The position numbers and the translations under genes are program-made. 64,000 nucleotides of DNA, from positions 1 through 64,000 of the forward strand of contig JAEUIQ010000036.1 in NCBI GenBank assembly GCA_016794985.1, in the 5' to 3' direction. Shown here in pieces: positions 8,787 to 17,377 of the stretch (position 1 is the stretch's first letter; every line of letters starts with the position of its first letter). The DNA is from Planctomycetaceae bacterium. GTDB taxonomy: Bacteria; Planctomycetota; Planctomycetia; Pirellulales; Pirellulaceae. The notes under the pieces are model-generated. The model saw nothing but the letters and a program-made list of their open reading frames with translations. It was not told where the DNA came from and ran no database searches.

Positions 8787-8872
8787 CGGAGGTATGAGTA
8801 CCGGAGGTCCGGGTAGCGGACGCCTGTGTAGCAGGCGTTCGGGTAGCAGGCGTTCGGGTAGCAGGCCGTTGT
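8783..8872. repeat. 15-bp tandem repeat, six units
   Basis: Six consecutive 15-base units begin with GTAG or GTAC, at 8783, 8798, 8813, 8828, 8843 and 8858. Units four and five are identical (GTAGCAGGCGTTCGG); the others are diverged versions. The first unit contains the stop codon of the second pilin gene, so the array abuts the coding region directly. Such arrays can change copy number by slippage. Confidence 0.8.
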
Positions 8873-9080
8873 GCGGTTGTTATGGATCTCGCTCTGAGCT
8901 TGGGTTGGCTTGCGACGTACCAGTGCACCATTAAATCGCACTTGCATAAATTGCCCTGGACCGAACTTGATTATCGCGTTATCGTCGCCCTGCCCCGGTC
9001 ATCAGGGTTGGTTGTGAAGTTTCGAAACGACGGTGTGGCTAATTGTTCGGGTCCTCTTGTGGCGGCGATTGGAATCAGTC

Positions 9081-9341
9081 ATGAACTTAAGGATGTTGCT
9101 GCAAGGTTGCGAAATTCTTGTAGGGCTAGCGCTGTTGTGTTTGGTTGGTTGCCAGAATGGATTTCAACAAAATTTGCAGCCTCCGGGCACGATTTGGCAA
9201 CAACGAAATCGAGCGGTCATGTTTGATCCCTACCCGATTGACCACATGGGCCCGTCTATTGTTGGCGGTCGTCCGCGTGAATATGGCAAGCCGTTGCCCG
9301 AAGCCTACGACAATCAGTTGTACAAGAACTCTTCGCGTTAA
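9081..9341 (+). CDS. Small predicted lipoprotein, conserved planctomycete type
   Basis: This 86-residue protein starts MNLRMLLQGCEILVGLALLCLVGC, a signal peptide ending in a lipobox (LVGC), so the cysteine would be lipid-modified and anchor it in a membrane. The mature part contains GTIWQQRNRAVMFDPYP, a GPSIVGGRPREYGKPLPE motif and a short hydrophilic tail. I associate this DPY...GGRPREY..PLPE pattern with small secreted planctomycete proteins of unknown function. ATG 9081 was chosen over an in-frame upstream GTG/ATG at 9033 because it gives a proper signal peptide. It is followed 77 bp later by another lipoprotein gene and then the SecA paralogue; the three may form one transcript. Confidence 0.65.
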   Translation: MNLRMLLQGCEILVGLALLCLVGCQNGFQQNLQPPGTIWQQRNRAVMFDPYPIDHMGPSIVGGRPREYGKPLPEAYDNQLYKNSSR

Positions 9342-9418
9342 TCGCTCTTGGTGGTTTTCTTGAATCTTGGTAGCCTCCCGACGGTGGTTCGGTTCATCAT
9401 GGCTGGTAGGAAATCCCC

Positions 9419-10690
9419 ATGCGACGCTACAAAATCAAACGAAACTTCAGAGCGGCCTGGGTTTGGATCGGTTTTTCGCTGTTCATCGCGAACTTGGCGG
9501 TGACCGCTGGTTGTCAAAACCGACCGTTTGGCTCGCGTTTGTTTAATTTTGGGCGAACCGAACGAGTGCCCCCACCTCCGACCAACTCGTTGAATATCCC
9601 TCAATTTGCCCCGGTGTTGGGTTCGACGCCGTACTCGCTTGGGGCTCCGGCGATGGCGCCGGCAAACTCCTATCCGACTGGTTCGCCAACCGTGGGTCTG
9701 GGGGTAAGCAATCAAGGCGTTGCAAGCCCGGCAATTCCCGGTGTTGGTGTTAGCCCTTGGAATACCGCACCGACGGGACCATTAAGTCAAGCAAATCCAA
9801 ATCTTGGCACTCCTACTTATTCGCAGATTCCCGACCGGGGAGCGCCGGCAGCCGGGCAGAATTCCTCGGTAGCCATCAATCCGACGCTCGGCATCGATCG
9901 TGCAAATGTGCCCGCCTTATTGCCTGGCGGTTTTGATCCCTACGACACGTCGCAGATTCCATCGTGGTCGTCCACGGCAGCGACTGGGTTTGGCTCGAAT
10001 CCGCTGGCCTCGAACAGTTCGCCGACGACTCCGCCGGGTGCTCAAGAGGGCTTTTGGCCTGGGCAATTGCAAACGCCGGGCAGTCCGAACAATTCGGGCT
10101 TTGGTTCAGGCCAATGGTTAAGAAGGGTTTTTGGTGGTCCACAGCTTCAGCCCGCCAACTTGACTGGATACGTTACCACTGCCCCGATCGAAAATCCGAT
10201 GATTCCGGTGACGGCACCGATTGGTTACCCTGGACAATCGCCGGGTCTTGGTTACCCAGTACAGCCGGTGAATTATGTGGCCCAGCCTGCCGGTTTGCCA
10301 GGTAATGGATTGAGTTACGCGCGCTGGCGCGAAATGCAAGAGGCGGCCCAAGCCCAGGCTCGCCAACAAGCGACTTGGCAGCAAACGCAATTGATGAATC
10401 AGCAAATGGCTCAAGCGGCTGTGCTCCGCAGTGCCCCAGGGGCGGGTAACTACCAAGTCTTGGCGGAGAACTCGACTTCGCGTACCGCTGAGAATCAGTC
10501 TCGATTCGGTTGGGCACCGCCACCGCAAGTTTCTCCGAACTCTAACTATGGCGGTCCTTCCGTGGTGAATCCCACGGCTCAGCCCTTGTCTGGTCAGGCG
10601 CCACCGATGTTTCGATCGAGCGGCCAGCCGCTCCGAACTTCGGACAACAATGGACTGCAAACCGGTTGGCAAGCAGGGGGAGTTCGTTGA
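9419..10690 (+). CDS. Proline/glycine/asparagine-rich predicted lipoprotein
   Basis: This 423-residue secreted protein has a basic N-terminus, a hydrophobic segment (WIGFSLFIANLAVTAGC) and a lipobox-type TAGC near residue 32. The rest is low-complexity, rich in Pro, Gly, Ser, Asn and Gln, with no recognisable enzyme domain. A Gln/Ala-rich helical stretch with MREAQAQARQQATWQQ-like residues lies at about 300-340 (YARWREMQEAAQAQARQQA). I do not recognise a family. The downstream SecA-like gene starts only 3 bases after the stop (TGA 10688-10690, ATG 10694), so they are probably cotranscribed. Extracellular or envelope matrix roles are possible but unsupported. Confidence 0.65.
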   Translation: MRRYKIKRNFRAAWVWIGFSLFIANLAVTAGCQNRPFGSRLFNFGRTERVPPPPTNSLNIPQFAPVLGSTPYSLGAPAMAPANSYPTGSPTVGLGVSNQGVASPAIPGVGVSPWNTAPTGPLSQANPNLGTPTYSQIPDRGAPAAGQNSSVAINPTLGIDRANVPALLPGGFDPYDTSQIPSWSSTAATGFGSNPLASNSSPTTPPGAQEGFWPGQLQTPGSPNNSGFGSGQWLRRVFGGPQLQPANLTGYVTTAPIENPMIPVTAPIGYPGQSPGLGYPVQPVNYVAQPAGLPGNGLSYARWREMQEAAQAQARQQATWQQTQLMNQQMAQAAVLRSAPGAGNYQVLAENSTSRTAENQSRFGWAPPPQVSPNSNYGGPSVVNPTAQPLSGQAPPMFRSSGQPLRTSDNNGLQTGWQAGGVR

Positions 10691-10693
10691 ACG

Positions 10694-12604
10694 ATGTCAC
10701 TACTCCGGCGGCTCTGGGCGAATCAACGACTGCGAAAGTGGCAAGGCCTCGTGGCAAAGGTTCAGGCGCAGGATGCCGCTTATCGTAGCCTGGACGATGG
10801 CCAATTACACAAAGCCAGTTTGTCACTTCGTTATCAAGTCTTGAGTGGCGTTCCAGCCAATAAATTGTTGGTCCAAGCGTTCGGAATTGTCAGGCAGGCT
10901 GCCACTCGAACTTTGGGCATGACCCACTACCCCGTGCAGATCCTGGGTGGTATCGCATTGCATCATGGCGCGATTGCTGTGATGCAAACGGGCGAGGGAA
11001 AGACACTGACCGCGACATTGCCGTTGTACCTTGCGGCTCTTACTCAGCAAGGTGCCCATTTAGTGACCGCTAACGACTACCTAGCTGAACGCGACGCCGC
11101 CTTGATGCGTCCTTTGTTCGAATTACTCGGCATGCGGGTCGGTGTCGCAACCTCCGAATCAAGTTTTGAAGAACGGCAGCAGGCTTATGCAGCCGACATT
11201 ACTTATTCAACGGCCAAAGAGATTGGATTCGACTTCTTACGCGATCGAATTGCGACTCGACAATCACAAGAAGTACCGAATCTTGTTGGTGGCAGCGCGG
11301 TGTACACTAGTGACCGCTCGGCAGTGGTCCAGCGCGAATTCAACTTTGCCCTCATCGACGAAGCCGATAGTATCTTGATCGATGAAGCGAGAACGCCGCT
11401 CATCGTCAGTGCTCCCCTGCCGGATTCCGAAAACCCGCGTGCCTCGCTATATCGTTGGGCCGCCGCGTCAACCAACGCGTTCCAAGTGGATACTGACTTT
11501 GTCCAAGAAGTGCAACATCGCCGCATAACTCTAACATCCGCGGGTCGGCGAAAGACACGCCAGTTGCCGCGTGGACGCGACCTTGCGACGGTCCCATTAT
11601 TGGAACTCTATCAATTCATTGAACAAGCATTGACCGTGGCCCAATACTTCCAGGACGGTCGGCAGTACTTGATTAAAGAAAACGAAGTACAAATTGTCGA
11701 TGAGTTCACCGGACGCGTTGCGGACGGACGAAAATGGCGTTCCGGGTTACATCAGGCCATTGAAGCTCGGCATGGAGTCAAGATCAGTCACGAAACGGGT
11801 GAGGCCGCACGGGTGACAGTACAAGATCTGTTTTTGCGATATCCACGCCTGGCCGGCATGACAGGAACTGTCGCGGCAAGTGGTCCGGAACTTCGTTCGA
11901 TCTACAAACTTTGGCCAGTCGAGATTCCGACGAACCGTCCTCCGAAACGCTCGCGCTTGCCTGACCGGGTCTGCCAGACTGCGGAACAGAAATGGGACGA
12001 GATCGCTGCCGAAGTCGAGCGGGTTCATTGCACGGGTCGACCCGTCCTCGTCGGAACTCGGTCGATCGAATTGAGTCGTCGTCTTTCGGATCGACTCCGC
12101 GCTCGGCAAATCTCGCACCACGTATTGAACGCGACCAACGCCGCAGCTGAAGCCCAGATCGTTGCGCAGGCCGGACAGCTCGGGGCCGTGACGGTTGCCA
12201 CCAATATGGCCGGACGTGGTACCGACGTCAAACTATCTTTAGAGGCGTTTGATGTCGGCGGATTGCATGTGATTTGCAGCGAATTGCATGAATCCGCTCG
12301 GATTGACCGACAACTGATTGGCCGCTGCGGACGTCAAGGAGATCCAGGGTCCTATCAACATTTTCATTGTTGGGAAGACGATGTTTTAATTGCTGGTTTT
12401 GGCAAACGCGCCGAAGCCTGGCGCGCCGCCGTTCGGAAAGGTACTCTGGTTCGTGGCGATGTCAGCGTGTTCCGCCAAGCCCAGCGTAAAGTCGAACGAC
12501 GACATTTCAAAGCCCGACGGCAATTGCTGTTTATGGAAGGTCATCGGCAGCAGCTACAGCGTGAAATGGGCCAGGATCCGTACTTGGATACGATCGAATC
12601 GTAG
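10694..12604 (+). CDS. SecA-like preprotein translocase ATPase, short paralogue
   Basis: At 636 residues this is much shorter than housekeeping SecA (usually 850-1,000 or more). NBD1 has Walker A MQTGEGKT at about 97-104, the TANDYLAERDA motif, YSTAKEIGFDFLRDR, and DEAD at 222-225 within LIDEADSILIDEARTPLIVS. Then come a preprotein cross-linking domain and NBD2 with MTGTVAASGPELRSIYKL, VLVGTRSIELS, ATNMAGRGTDVKL and RIDRQLIGRCGRQGDPGS. It ends in the region of the long scaffold helix, so the helical wing domain and the C-terminal zinc-binding tail appear to be missing. All ATPase motifs look intact. It probably acts as an accessory (SecA2-like) export ATPase; its clients are unknown. It directly follows two lipoprotein genes and is convergent with pyrF. 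Confidence 0.85.
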   Translation: MSLLRRLWANQRLRKWQGLVAKVQAQDAAYRSLDDGQLHKASLSLRYQVLSGVPANKLLVQAFGIVRQAATRTLGMTHYPVQILGGIALHHGAIAVMQTGEGKTLTATLPLYLAALTQQGAHLVTANDYLAERDAALMRPLFELLGMRVGVATSESSFEERQQAYAADITYSTAKEIGFDFLRDRIATRQSQEVPNLVGGSAVYTSDRSAVVQREFNFALIDEADSILIDEARTPLIVSAPLPDSENPRASLYRWAAASTNAFQVDTDFVQEVQHRRITLTSAGRRKTRQLPRGRDLATVPLLELYQFIEQALTVAQYFQDGRQYLIKENEVQIVDEFTGRVADGRKWRSGLHQAIEARHGVKISHETGEAARVTVQDLFLRYPRLAGMTGTVAASGPELRSIYKLWPVEIPTNRPPKRSRLPDRVCQTAEQKWDEIAAEVERVHCTGRPVLVGTRSIELSRRLSDRLRARQISHHVLNATNAAAEAQIVAQAGQLGAVTVATNMAGRGTDVKLSLEAFDVGGLHVICSELHESARIDRQLIGRCGRQGDPGSYQHFHCWEDDVLIAGFGKRAEAWRAAVRKGTLVRGDVSVFRQAQRKVERRHFKARRQLLFMEGHRQQLQREMGQDPYLDTIES

Positions 12605-12616
12605 TGCATTGCCGAA

Positions 12617-13540
12617 TCAGAGATTCGCCGCAGGTGTGCCGTCTCGAAGCTGTTGGTTTGCGTTGTGAGTCGCTTGTCGCACGGCATCAACCCAGCCGTG
12701 ACTGTGATCGTCTGGATCAAACGAATACAAAATCGCGCGTGAACTATTGACAATGGCACCGAGGCCATTGGGGTGAAACCCGCCCGCGGTGTCCTGCGCC
12801 GTCCCGCCTTGAGCGCCAAACCCGGGAATCAACAGCCAACATTTGGGCATTCGTTCGCGAAGGTCGACGAGCTGTTGAGGATAAGTTGCCCCGACGACCG
12901 CGCCAATCTCACACAAGTTGTAGGTGTCCGTCGCGGCATTCGCTTCGTGCGCAAGCCGATTCAATTCGGCGGCGACTCGTTGGTACAGTGTTTCCGCGGC
13001 GGCGGATTCAGAGCGCATAATCAAATCTTGAAAATCACCGCTACCCTTGTTTGATGTTTTCACAAGTACAAAGATCCCCGCCGCCCGCTGCCGCGCGGTT
13101 TGAACAAACGGTTGGAGCGTGTCGACCCCTAAATATGGGTTGATCGTCAGGCTGTCCATGCCCCACGGACTGTGAACGCCCAAGTAGGCGTTGGCATAGG
13201 CGGATGCGGTTGTACCGATGTCGCCGCGCTTGCCATCGCCGATGATTAGCAGCTGCTTTTCCCGAGCATAACGGACCACATCCGCCAGCGCTTGTGTGCC
13301 GGCCGGTCCTAATTCTTCGAAAAATGCTAGTTGCGGTTTGACAGCGGGAACTAGATCAGCAACGACGTCAATGACCCAATAACAGAATTCTCGGATGGCT
13401 TGAGCTTGATCCCAGATATTTCCGTTGACCAAGGGAGCGTAAGTCTTGGGGAGATTTTCCAAGCGAGGATCCAAGCCAACCACGAGTGGCGTTTTGGTTC
13501 GAAGAATGGCATCACTAAGACGCTGGCTAAATGAAGACAC
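12617..13540 (-). CDS. pyrF: Orotidine 5'-phosphate decarboxylase (subfamily 2)
   Basis: This 307-residue enzyme catalyses the last step of UMP synthesis. It fits the longer type-2 OMP decarboxylases. The substrate-binding VVGLDPRLENLP is near residue 20 and VKPQLAFFEELGPAG near 67. The catalytic lysine-aspartate array is in IIGDGKRGDIGTTASAYA near 97-114, followed by LTINPYLG, and a phosphate-binding C-terminus with LIPGFGAQGGTAQD. No other pyrimidine genes are adjacent. The 3' end faces the SecA-like gene with 12 bp between stops and no obvious terminator. A gene of unknown function lies 39 bp upstream on the same strand and may be cotranscribed. Confidence 0.92.
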   Translation of the reverse strand: MSSFSQRLSDAILRTKTPLVVGLDPRLENLPKTYAPLVNGNIWDQAQAIREFCYWVIDVVADLVPAVKPQLAFFEELGPAGTQALADVVRYAREKQLLIIGDGKRGDIGTTASAYANAYLGVHSPWGMDSLTINPYLGVDTLQPFVQTARQRAAGIFVLVKTSNKGSGDFQDLIMRSESAAAETLYQRVAAELNRLAHEANAATDTYNLCEIGAVVGATYPQQLVDLRERMPKCWLLIPGFGAQGGTAQDTAGGFHPNGLGAIVNSSRAILYSFDPDDHSHGWVDAVRQATHNANQQLRDGTPAANL

Positions 13541-13579
13541 GGTTCAACTTCCTGTCGATGGTGTGGATCGGTCACAAGA

Positions 13580-14098
13580 CTAACCGAAAAAGCTCGAGTC
13601 ATTCGAATGAATAAACTCGTGCGCTTCCAATGAGTCAGGCCATAACTGGCCACGATTGCTCACGATGAACAAGATCTTTTCACGAACCGGCTCCCAGTAC
13701 ATCTCTTCGATGGTGACGATTGCCGGTTCATGAGTGCTGTGTAATTTGGAAATCTCGACCAACTGCCCTAGATGGAAACCGGGACTGGGTGCTTCACGCC
13801 ACAGTGATGGTTTCATGCGAAAAGTCAATCGTCCATAGTTGTAGGTGCTGTACTCTTCGTGATCCGAAACGCGGTTGACCGCTAGGATTCTTGGGCTGGG
13901 GATGAGATAGCCCGCGATGGTCAAATCGTCAGGATGCACCGTTTCTTCCCAGCGTTCGGGCGCCCAAGGAAACCAGCCCCAACGAGTCGGGTGAAACCCC
14001 TTCGTGACAATTGCCGGAGCACTCTGGACGGCTTGTTCCATCTGCAAAGGACTGGACCAGTGTATCGCGGGGTGAAGCTTTAGTTCCTGCAGCGACAT
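13580..14098 (-). CDS. Conserved-looking protein of unknown function
   Basis: A 172-residue, probably soluble protein I do not recognise. It is rich in Trp and aromatics: HPAIHWSSPLQMEQAVQ, GFHPTRWGWFPWAPERWEE, YSTYNYGRLTFRMKP, then a C-terminal part with GQLVEISKLHST, AIVTIEEMYWEPVREKILFIVSNRG. There is no signal peptide or membrane segment. The acidic/aromatic composition and the length of the frame support real coding. It starts with ATG at 14098 and ends 39 bp before pyrF on the same strand, so the two may share a transcript. Function unknown. Confidence 0.6.
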   Translation of the reverse strand: MSLQELKLHPAIHWSSPLQMEQAVQSAPAIVTKGFHPTRWGWFPWAPERWEETVHPDDLTIAGYLIPSPRILAVNRVSDHEEYSTYNYGRLTFRMKPSLWREAPSPGFHLGQLVEISKLHSTHEPAIVTIEEMYWEPVREKILFIVSNRGQLWPDSLEAHEFIHSNDSSFFG

Positions 14099-14122
14099 AT
14101 TATTCCCTGACGATGGCGGATT

Positions 14123-14167
14123 GCGAATTTAGGAATTGCGGATCGAGGAATTGGGAATCGAGGAATC
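14123..14167. repeat. 15-bp tandem repeat, three units
   Basis: Three consecutive 15-base units at 14123, 14138 and 14153 share a GAATT/GAATC end and a GCGRAT or GGGAAT start (for example GCGGATCGAGGAATT). They lie in the 288-bp gap between the unknown minus-strand gene and imuA. The rest of that gap shows no recognisable gene; it should hold the imuA promoter. Confidence 0.6.
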
Positions 14168-14386
14168 CGGGTGTTCGGGAGGCCGTTCTTTTTTGCACGG
14201 TCCGCCGAGTTGAATTAGGCTTGAAGGCCGGCGATGGGAGCCATTCTGTCGAGCCACTCGGGTTACGAAAGGGTAGGCGATTCGAGTTCTCGATTCAAGC
14301 GGATGGCTGTGACCTAAGGTGTCAGTCGGCTGGATTCCATTAGGCAATCCGTCGATACAGGACCGTAGACCAGAAGGGAATTGCCA

Positions 14387-15676
14387 ATGAGTGGCCAAAA
14401 GCGGCTGGAAGAATTACAGCAACAATTGCAGAAATCCGGGGTGCGAATCTTGATTCCCCGCGACCCGGTCCGAGCAGAATCTCCGGCACTGGAAACACCC
14501 TCACTGGTATCTCAGGCTGTGACGTCTTCGACTGTGACGTCTTCGGCTGTGACGTCTTCGGCTGTGACGTCTCGGTTGGCTGCGGCATCCGCCGAACGAC
14601 CAGTAACTGACCGAGCATTGGCCGATCCATCGCCGTCCGGCCACTTGTCTGGCCACTTGTCCGGCCACTCGTCTGGCCACTCGTCTGGCCACTCGTCTGG
14701 CAATTTGTCTGGCCACTCGTCCGGACACTTGTCCGGCCAATCCACTGAACGCGACCCGGTGGGGGCGAGTCCCATGCTGATCGATACTTGGGACGAAAAT
14801 AGTGTTGGCAGCCACGTCATTTCCACAGGCTGTCCTGCTTTGGATGCTTGGTTTCCAAGAGGAGGGATGGTGCGGGGACAAACGATCGAGTTGGTAGGCT
14901 CGACGGCCGGCGCCGGTGCCACTTGTGTGGCCTTGATGTTGGCTCGACAAATATGTGGAACGCAGGGATTGTTGGTCTTGATTGACCGTCACCAAGATTT
15001 TCATGCCTCGATCTTGTTGACTTTGGGTTTTGATTTGGAGCATGTCTTGATTGTGCATCCACCGACTGACGAAGACCATCTTTGGGCCTTAGAGCAAGCC
15101 CTGTCGGATCCATGCGTGGCGGTTGTTTGGACACGAATTGATAAGATCGACAAGCGATATCAACGACGTTGGCAATTGGCGGCGGAACGTGGACAAACGG
15201 TCGGATTGTTGCAGCGTCCTGAAAAAGTACTGGGGCATCCAACTTGGGCGGCAATTCAGTTGGAAGTGCGCCCCAATCCACACTCGCATTGGTTGACCGG
15301 AAATCGTCGTGCGGTTGAGCCAGCGGCTGGTAAGGTCGTGTCGCGCGAAGGGGGGGGAGTCTTGTCGAACGAGAACCAGGACGACTGGATTGTTCAACTT
15401 GTGGCGCGGCGCGGCATGGGGCGATTCGAAGCCACATCACTCCAATTGGAGCTGCATAATCGTAGTTGGCAGGAGCGTCTCAACGAGTCAGGAGTTGCGG
15501 GGTCACTGGCCACCGGTTCGTGGTTCTTCAGTCAACGGCTCCCTCACCCTAATGATCCATGGTTTACCAAGTCAGAATTCGTCGCGACCGAAACCGACTC
15601 GGCGGCATCTGGGGCATCAAGCTTCGCTCGATCCTCAAATGAAGGTTCGGCTTCAACGCGGAGGCGGCGTTCATGA
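14387..15676 (+). CDS. imuA: ImuA, RecA-like accessory protein of the error-prone translesion mutasome
   Basis: This 429-residue protein has a RecA/ImuA-type core from about residue 140: STGCPALDAWFPRGGMVRGQTIELVG, STAGAGATCVALMLARQ, GLLVLIDRHQDFH, VLIVHPPTDEDHLWALEQALSDPCVAVV and LAAERGQTVGLLQRP. The P-loop position reads GSTAGAGAT, without the Walker A lysine, so ATP hydrolysis is doubtful. Residues about 40-125 are an insertion of tandem repeats (VTSSA, then SGHL/SGHS units) acting as a low-complexity linker. imuB overlaps the stop by ATGA, so the two are translationally coupled. In other bacteria ImuA and ImuB work with DnaE2 in SOS-induced mutagenesis; dnaE2 is not in this window. ATG 14387 was preferred to an in-frame TTG at 14381. 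Confidence 0.82.
   Translation: MSGQKRLEELQQQLQKSGVRILIPRDPVRAESPALETPSLVSQAVTSSTVTSSAVTSSAVTSRLAAASAERPVTDRALADPSPSGHLSGHLSGHSSGHSSGHSSGNLSGHSSGHLSGQSTERDPVGASPMLIDTWDENSVGSHVISTGCPALDAWFPRGGMVRGQTIELVGSTAGAGATCVALMLARQICGTQGLLVLIDRHQDFHASILLTLGFDLEHVLIVHPPTDEDHLWALEQALSDPCVAVVWTRIDKIDKRYQRRWQLAAERGQTVGLLQRPEKVLGHPTWAAIQLEVRPNPHSHWLTGNRRAVEPAAGKVVSREGGGVLSNENQDDWIVQLVARRGMGRFEATSLQLELHNRSWQERLNESGVAGSLATGSWFFSQRLPHPNDPWFTKSEFVATETDSAASGASSFARSSNEGSASTRRRRS
14519..14575. repeat. 15-bp tandem repeat within imuA
   Basis: Three full 15-base units (GTGACGTCTTCGRCT) start at 14519, 14534 and 14549, and a partial fourth starts at 14564. They are in frame and encode repeated V-T-S-S-(T/A). The units are nearly identical at the DNA level, which points to recent expansion rather than selection on the peptide alone. 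Confidence 0.8.
14636..14743. repeat. 12-bp tandem repeat within imuA
   Basis: Nine 12-base units (consensus TCYGGCCACTYG) run from 14636 to 14743 in frame, encoding S-G-H-(L/S) repeats with slight degeneration (one SGNL, final SGQS). Several neighbouring units are identical in DNA. The unit length is a multiple of three, so copy-number change would keep the imuA frame. Confidence 0.85.
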
Positions 15677-17283
15677 ATGGTCCTGTTCACGATCACCGAG
15701 TCCTCTGCATCCAACTCCCCAATTGGCCAATTCAACGCTTGATGCGCGATCAACCTGAATTGGGTCAACAGCCGATCGTGTTGTATGGCAAGTCTGGGAG
15801 GCAGCCAAGAAGTGTCTGGGCCTGCAACGACCTCGCGTTGTTGCAGGGAGTGCGATTGGGCATGTCGATGGTCGAAGCCAAACGCCGTTTCGACGGATAC
15901 CAACAGGCGATCGCTCAAGACGAAGACCTAGCCGCCTTGGAACAGTTGGCTGTGCAGTGTCAACGCTTCACTCCGTACAGCGGCATTCGTCCCGCCGATC
16001 CTCATCGGTGGGGGCTCGATACCTTATTGTTGGACATCACGAAAACGGCCAAATTTTTTGGTGGCGAGCTTGGACTGTTGGAACAAGTTTACGATTTTTT
16101 CCGGCAGCTCGGGTTTCAAGTTCGCGGAGTTGTTGCCGGACATTGGGCGGCTGCATGGAGTCTGACGGTGCATGGCGTCGACTCTTCACTGCCTTCCGAT
16201 CGGCGGGTTGGGGACAAAAACTCGTGGTTGCTTGCTTTAGAGCCAGACGTGGCAGTTGGGCTGATCGGAACGTTGCCTGTGTCAGCTCTTCGCATTGCGG
16301 AAGATACCTGTCAGAAACTGGGGGAGTTGGGAATCACGACGATCGCCCAAGTACAGAAGTTGCCGGCCGCCAGTCTTCCGGCTCGGTTTGGTACGGAACT
16401 GAATCTCCGTTTGGCGGAACTGGCCGGTCACACATCCGAGAAGATCGAGGTTTGTCAGGCGGCGACAACTTATCATCAGTGGCGAAATCTCGAGTTTCCG
16501 ACCGTGGAACTAGGAGTCTTGCAACATCACGTGCGCGGTTTGTTGCAAGAGTTGTTGCCTCCGATTATCGAGCGGCAAGCGGGGGTAATGTCGCTTTTGT
16601 GCCAATGGTTCTCGGCAGAAGTGCCGCCATTGGAAACCTCTTTGCGTTTGGTTCAGCCGGTACAAAGCATTGAATATTTGTTGCAGTTGTTGCAACTACA
16701 GTGGGAGCGATTGGTATTGCGAGGTGAAATCAACGCGGTTCATGTTCTGATCCCGAGTATTGCGGTCGATAAGCCCCAACAACAATGGTTGTTTGAAGAT
16801 AGTGAAGACACCTGCCTTCGCAATCGTTCATCGTTATTGGATCGCCTGTCTTCTCGGCTGGGTTCCGATCGAGTTATTCAATGGCGGTGGCAAGCCCAAG
16901 CATTGCCAGAGCGTCAGTTTGCTCCGCGGGTTCGCTGTGTACGACAAGCCAAGTTCAAGCAAGAGGGGCCGGTTGGTTCGACCCATTCATTTCGCTTGCT
17001 CGAACGACCCACTCGATTGTATGTTGATCCCTTGCCCTTGTCGTCGGCCGAGCGATGGGAGATTCCCGGCTCACGATTTTGGGTGCCGGCGTTGCTCCGA
17101 GTCAACGGTCGAAACCAAGTTGTGCAACACGCCGTGGGGCCCGAACGCATCGAATCTCAATGGTGGGAAGGACGTTGGATTCGCCGCGACTATTTTCGAG
17201 TTCATACCGAGAGCGGTCAAAGATTTTGGATCTATCAAGAAATCGGTACAGGGCGTTGGTGGCTCCATGGCGAGTTTGCTTGA
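15673..17283 (+). CDS. imuB: ImuB, Y-family DNA polymerase homologue (mutasome hub)
   Basis: A 536-residue Y-family polymerase-like protein. The first catalytic block reads VLCIQLPNWPIQRL where active DinB-type enzymes have an acidic DxD motif. The second reads GLDTLLLDIT in place of the SIDEAFLD-type acidic pair. The catalytic carboxylates are therefore lost, as is typical of ImuB. The fingers/palm part includes GVRLGMSMVEAKRRF and RFTPYSGIRP. A helix-hairpin-helix region (LGELGITTIAQVQKLPAASLPARFG) follows at about 215-240. The C-terminal ~200 residues include a little-finger region and a tail with RQFAPRVRCVR. ImuB normally bridges the sliding clamp, ImuA and DnaE2. The start ATG overlaps the imuA stop; ATG 15677 is out of frame and not used. 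Confidence 0.85.
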   Translation: MNGPVHDHRVLCIQLPNWPIQRLMRDQPELGQQPIVLYGKSGRQPRSVWACNDLALLQGVRLGMSMVEAKRRFDGYQQAIAQDEDLAALEQLAVQCQRFTPYSGIRPADPHRWGLDTLLLDITKTAKFFGGELGLLEQVYDFFRQLGFQVRGVVAGHWAAAWSLTVHGVDSSLPSDRRVGDKNSWLLALEPDVAVGLIGTLPVSALRIAEDTCQKLGELGITTIAQVQKLPAASLPARFGTELNLRLAELAGHTSEKIEVCQAATTYHQWRNLEFPTVELGVLQHHVRGLLQELLPPIIERQAGVMSLLCQWFSAEVPPLETSLRLVQPVQSIEYLLQLLQLQWERLVLRGEINAVHVLIPSIAVDKPQQQWLFEDSEDTCLRNRSSLLDRLSSRLGSDRVIQWRWQAQALPERQFAPRVRCVRQAKFKQEGPVGSTHSFRLLERPTRLYVDPLPLSSAERWEIPGSRFWVPALLRVNGRNQVVQHAVGPERIESQWWEGRWIRRDYFRVHTESGQRFWIYQEIGTGRWWLHGEFA

Positions 17284-17295
17284 AACACGGCCGGA

Positions 17296-17352
17296 AAAGT
17301 AGGCCGCCAGTCCCCTGGCGGCTAGCCGGTACATGTACTCCGCCCTACTTTT
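17296..17352. terminator. Nested hairpin between convergent imuB and sulP genes (likely bidirectional terminator)
   Basis: An outer 9-bp inverted repeat, AAAAGTAGG at 17296-17304 and CCTACTTTT near 17344-17352, encloses an inner perfect hairpin GCCGCCAGtcccCTGGCGGC at 17303-17322. The A-rich left arm and T-rich right arm would serve either strand. It sits between the imuB stop (17283) and the sulP stop (17378), the place expected for a shared terminator. The inner core resembles the palindrome at 833-848. Confidence 0.6.
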
Positions 17353-17377
17353 ACTTGACGCAAGGTCGACCGCGACA

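Noticed and set aside
15673..17283. Calling ImuB an active translesion DNA polymerase.
   Set aside because: The catalytic acidic residues of both Y-family motifs are missing, which is typical of ImuB.
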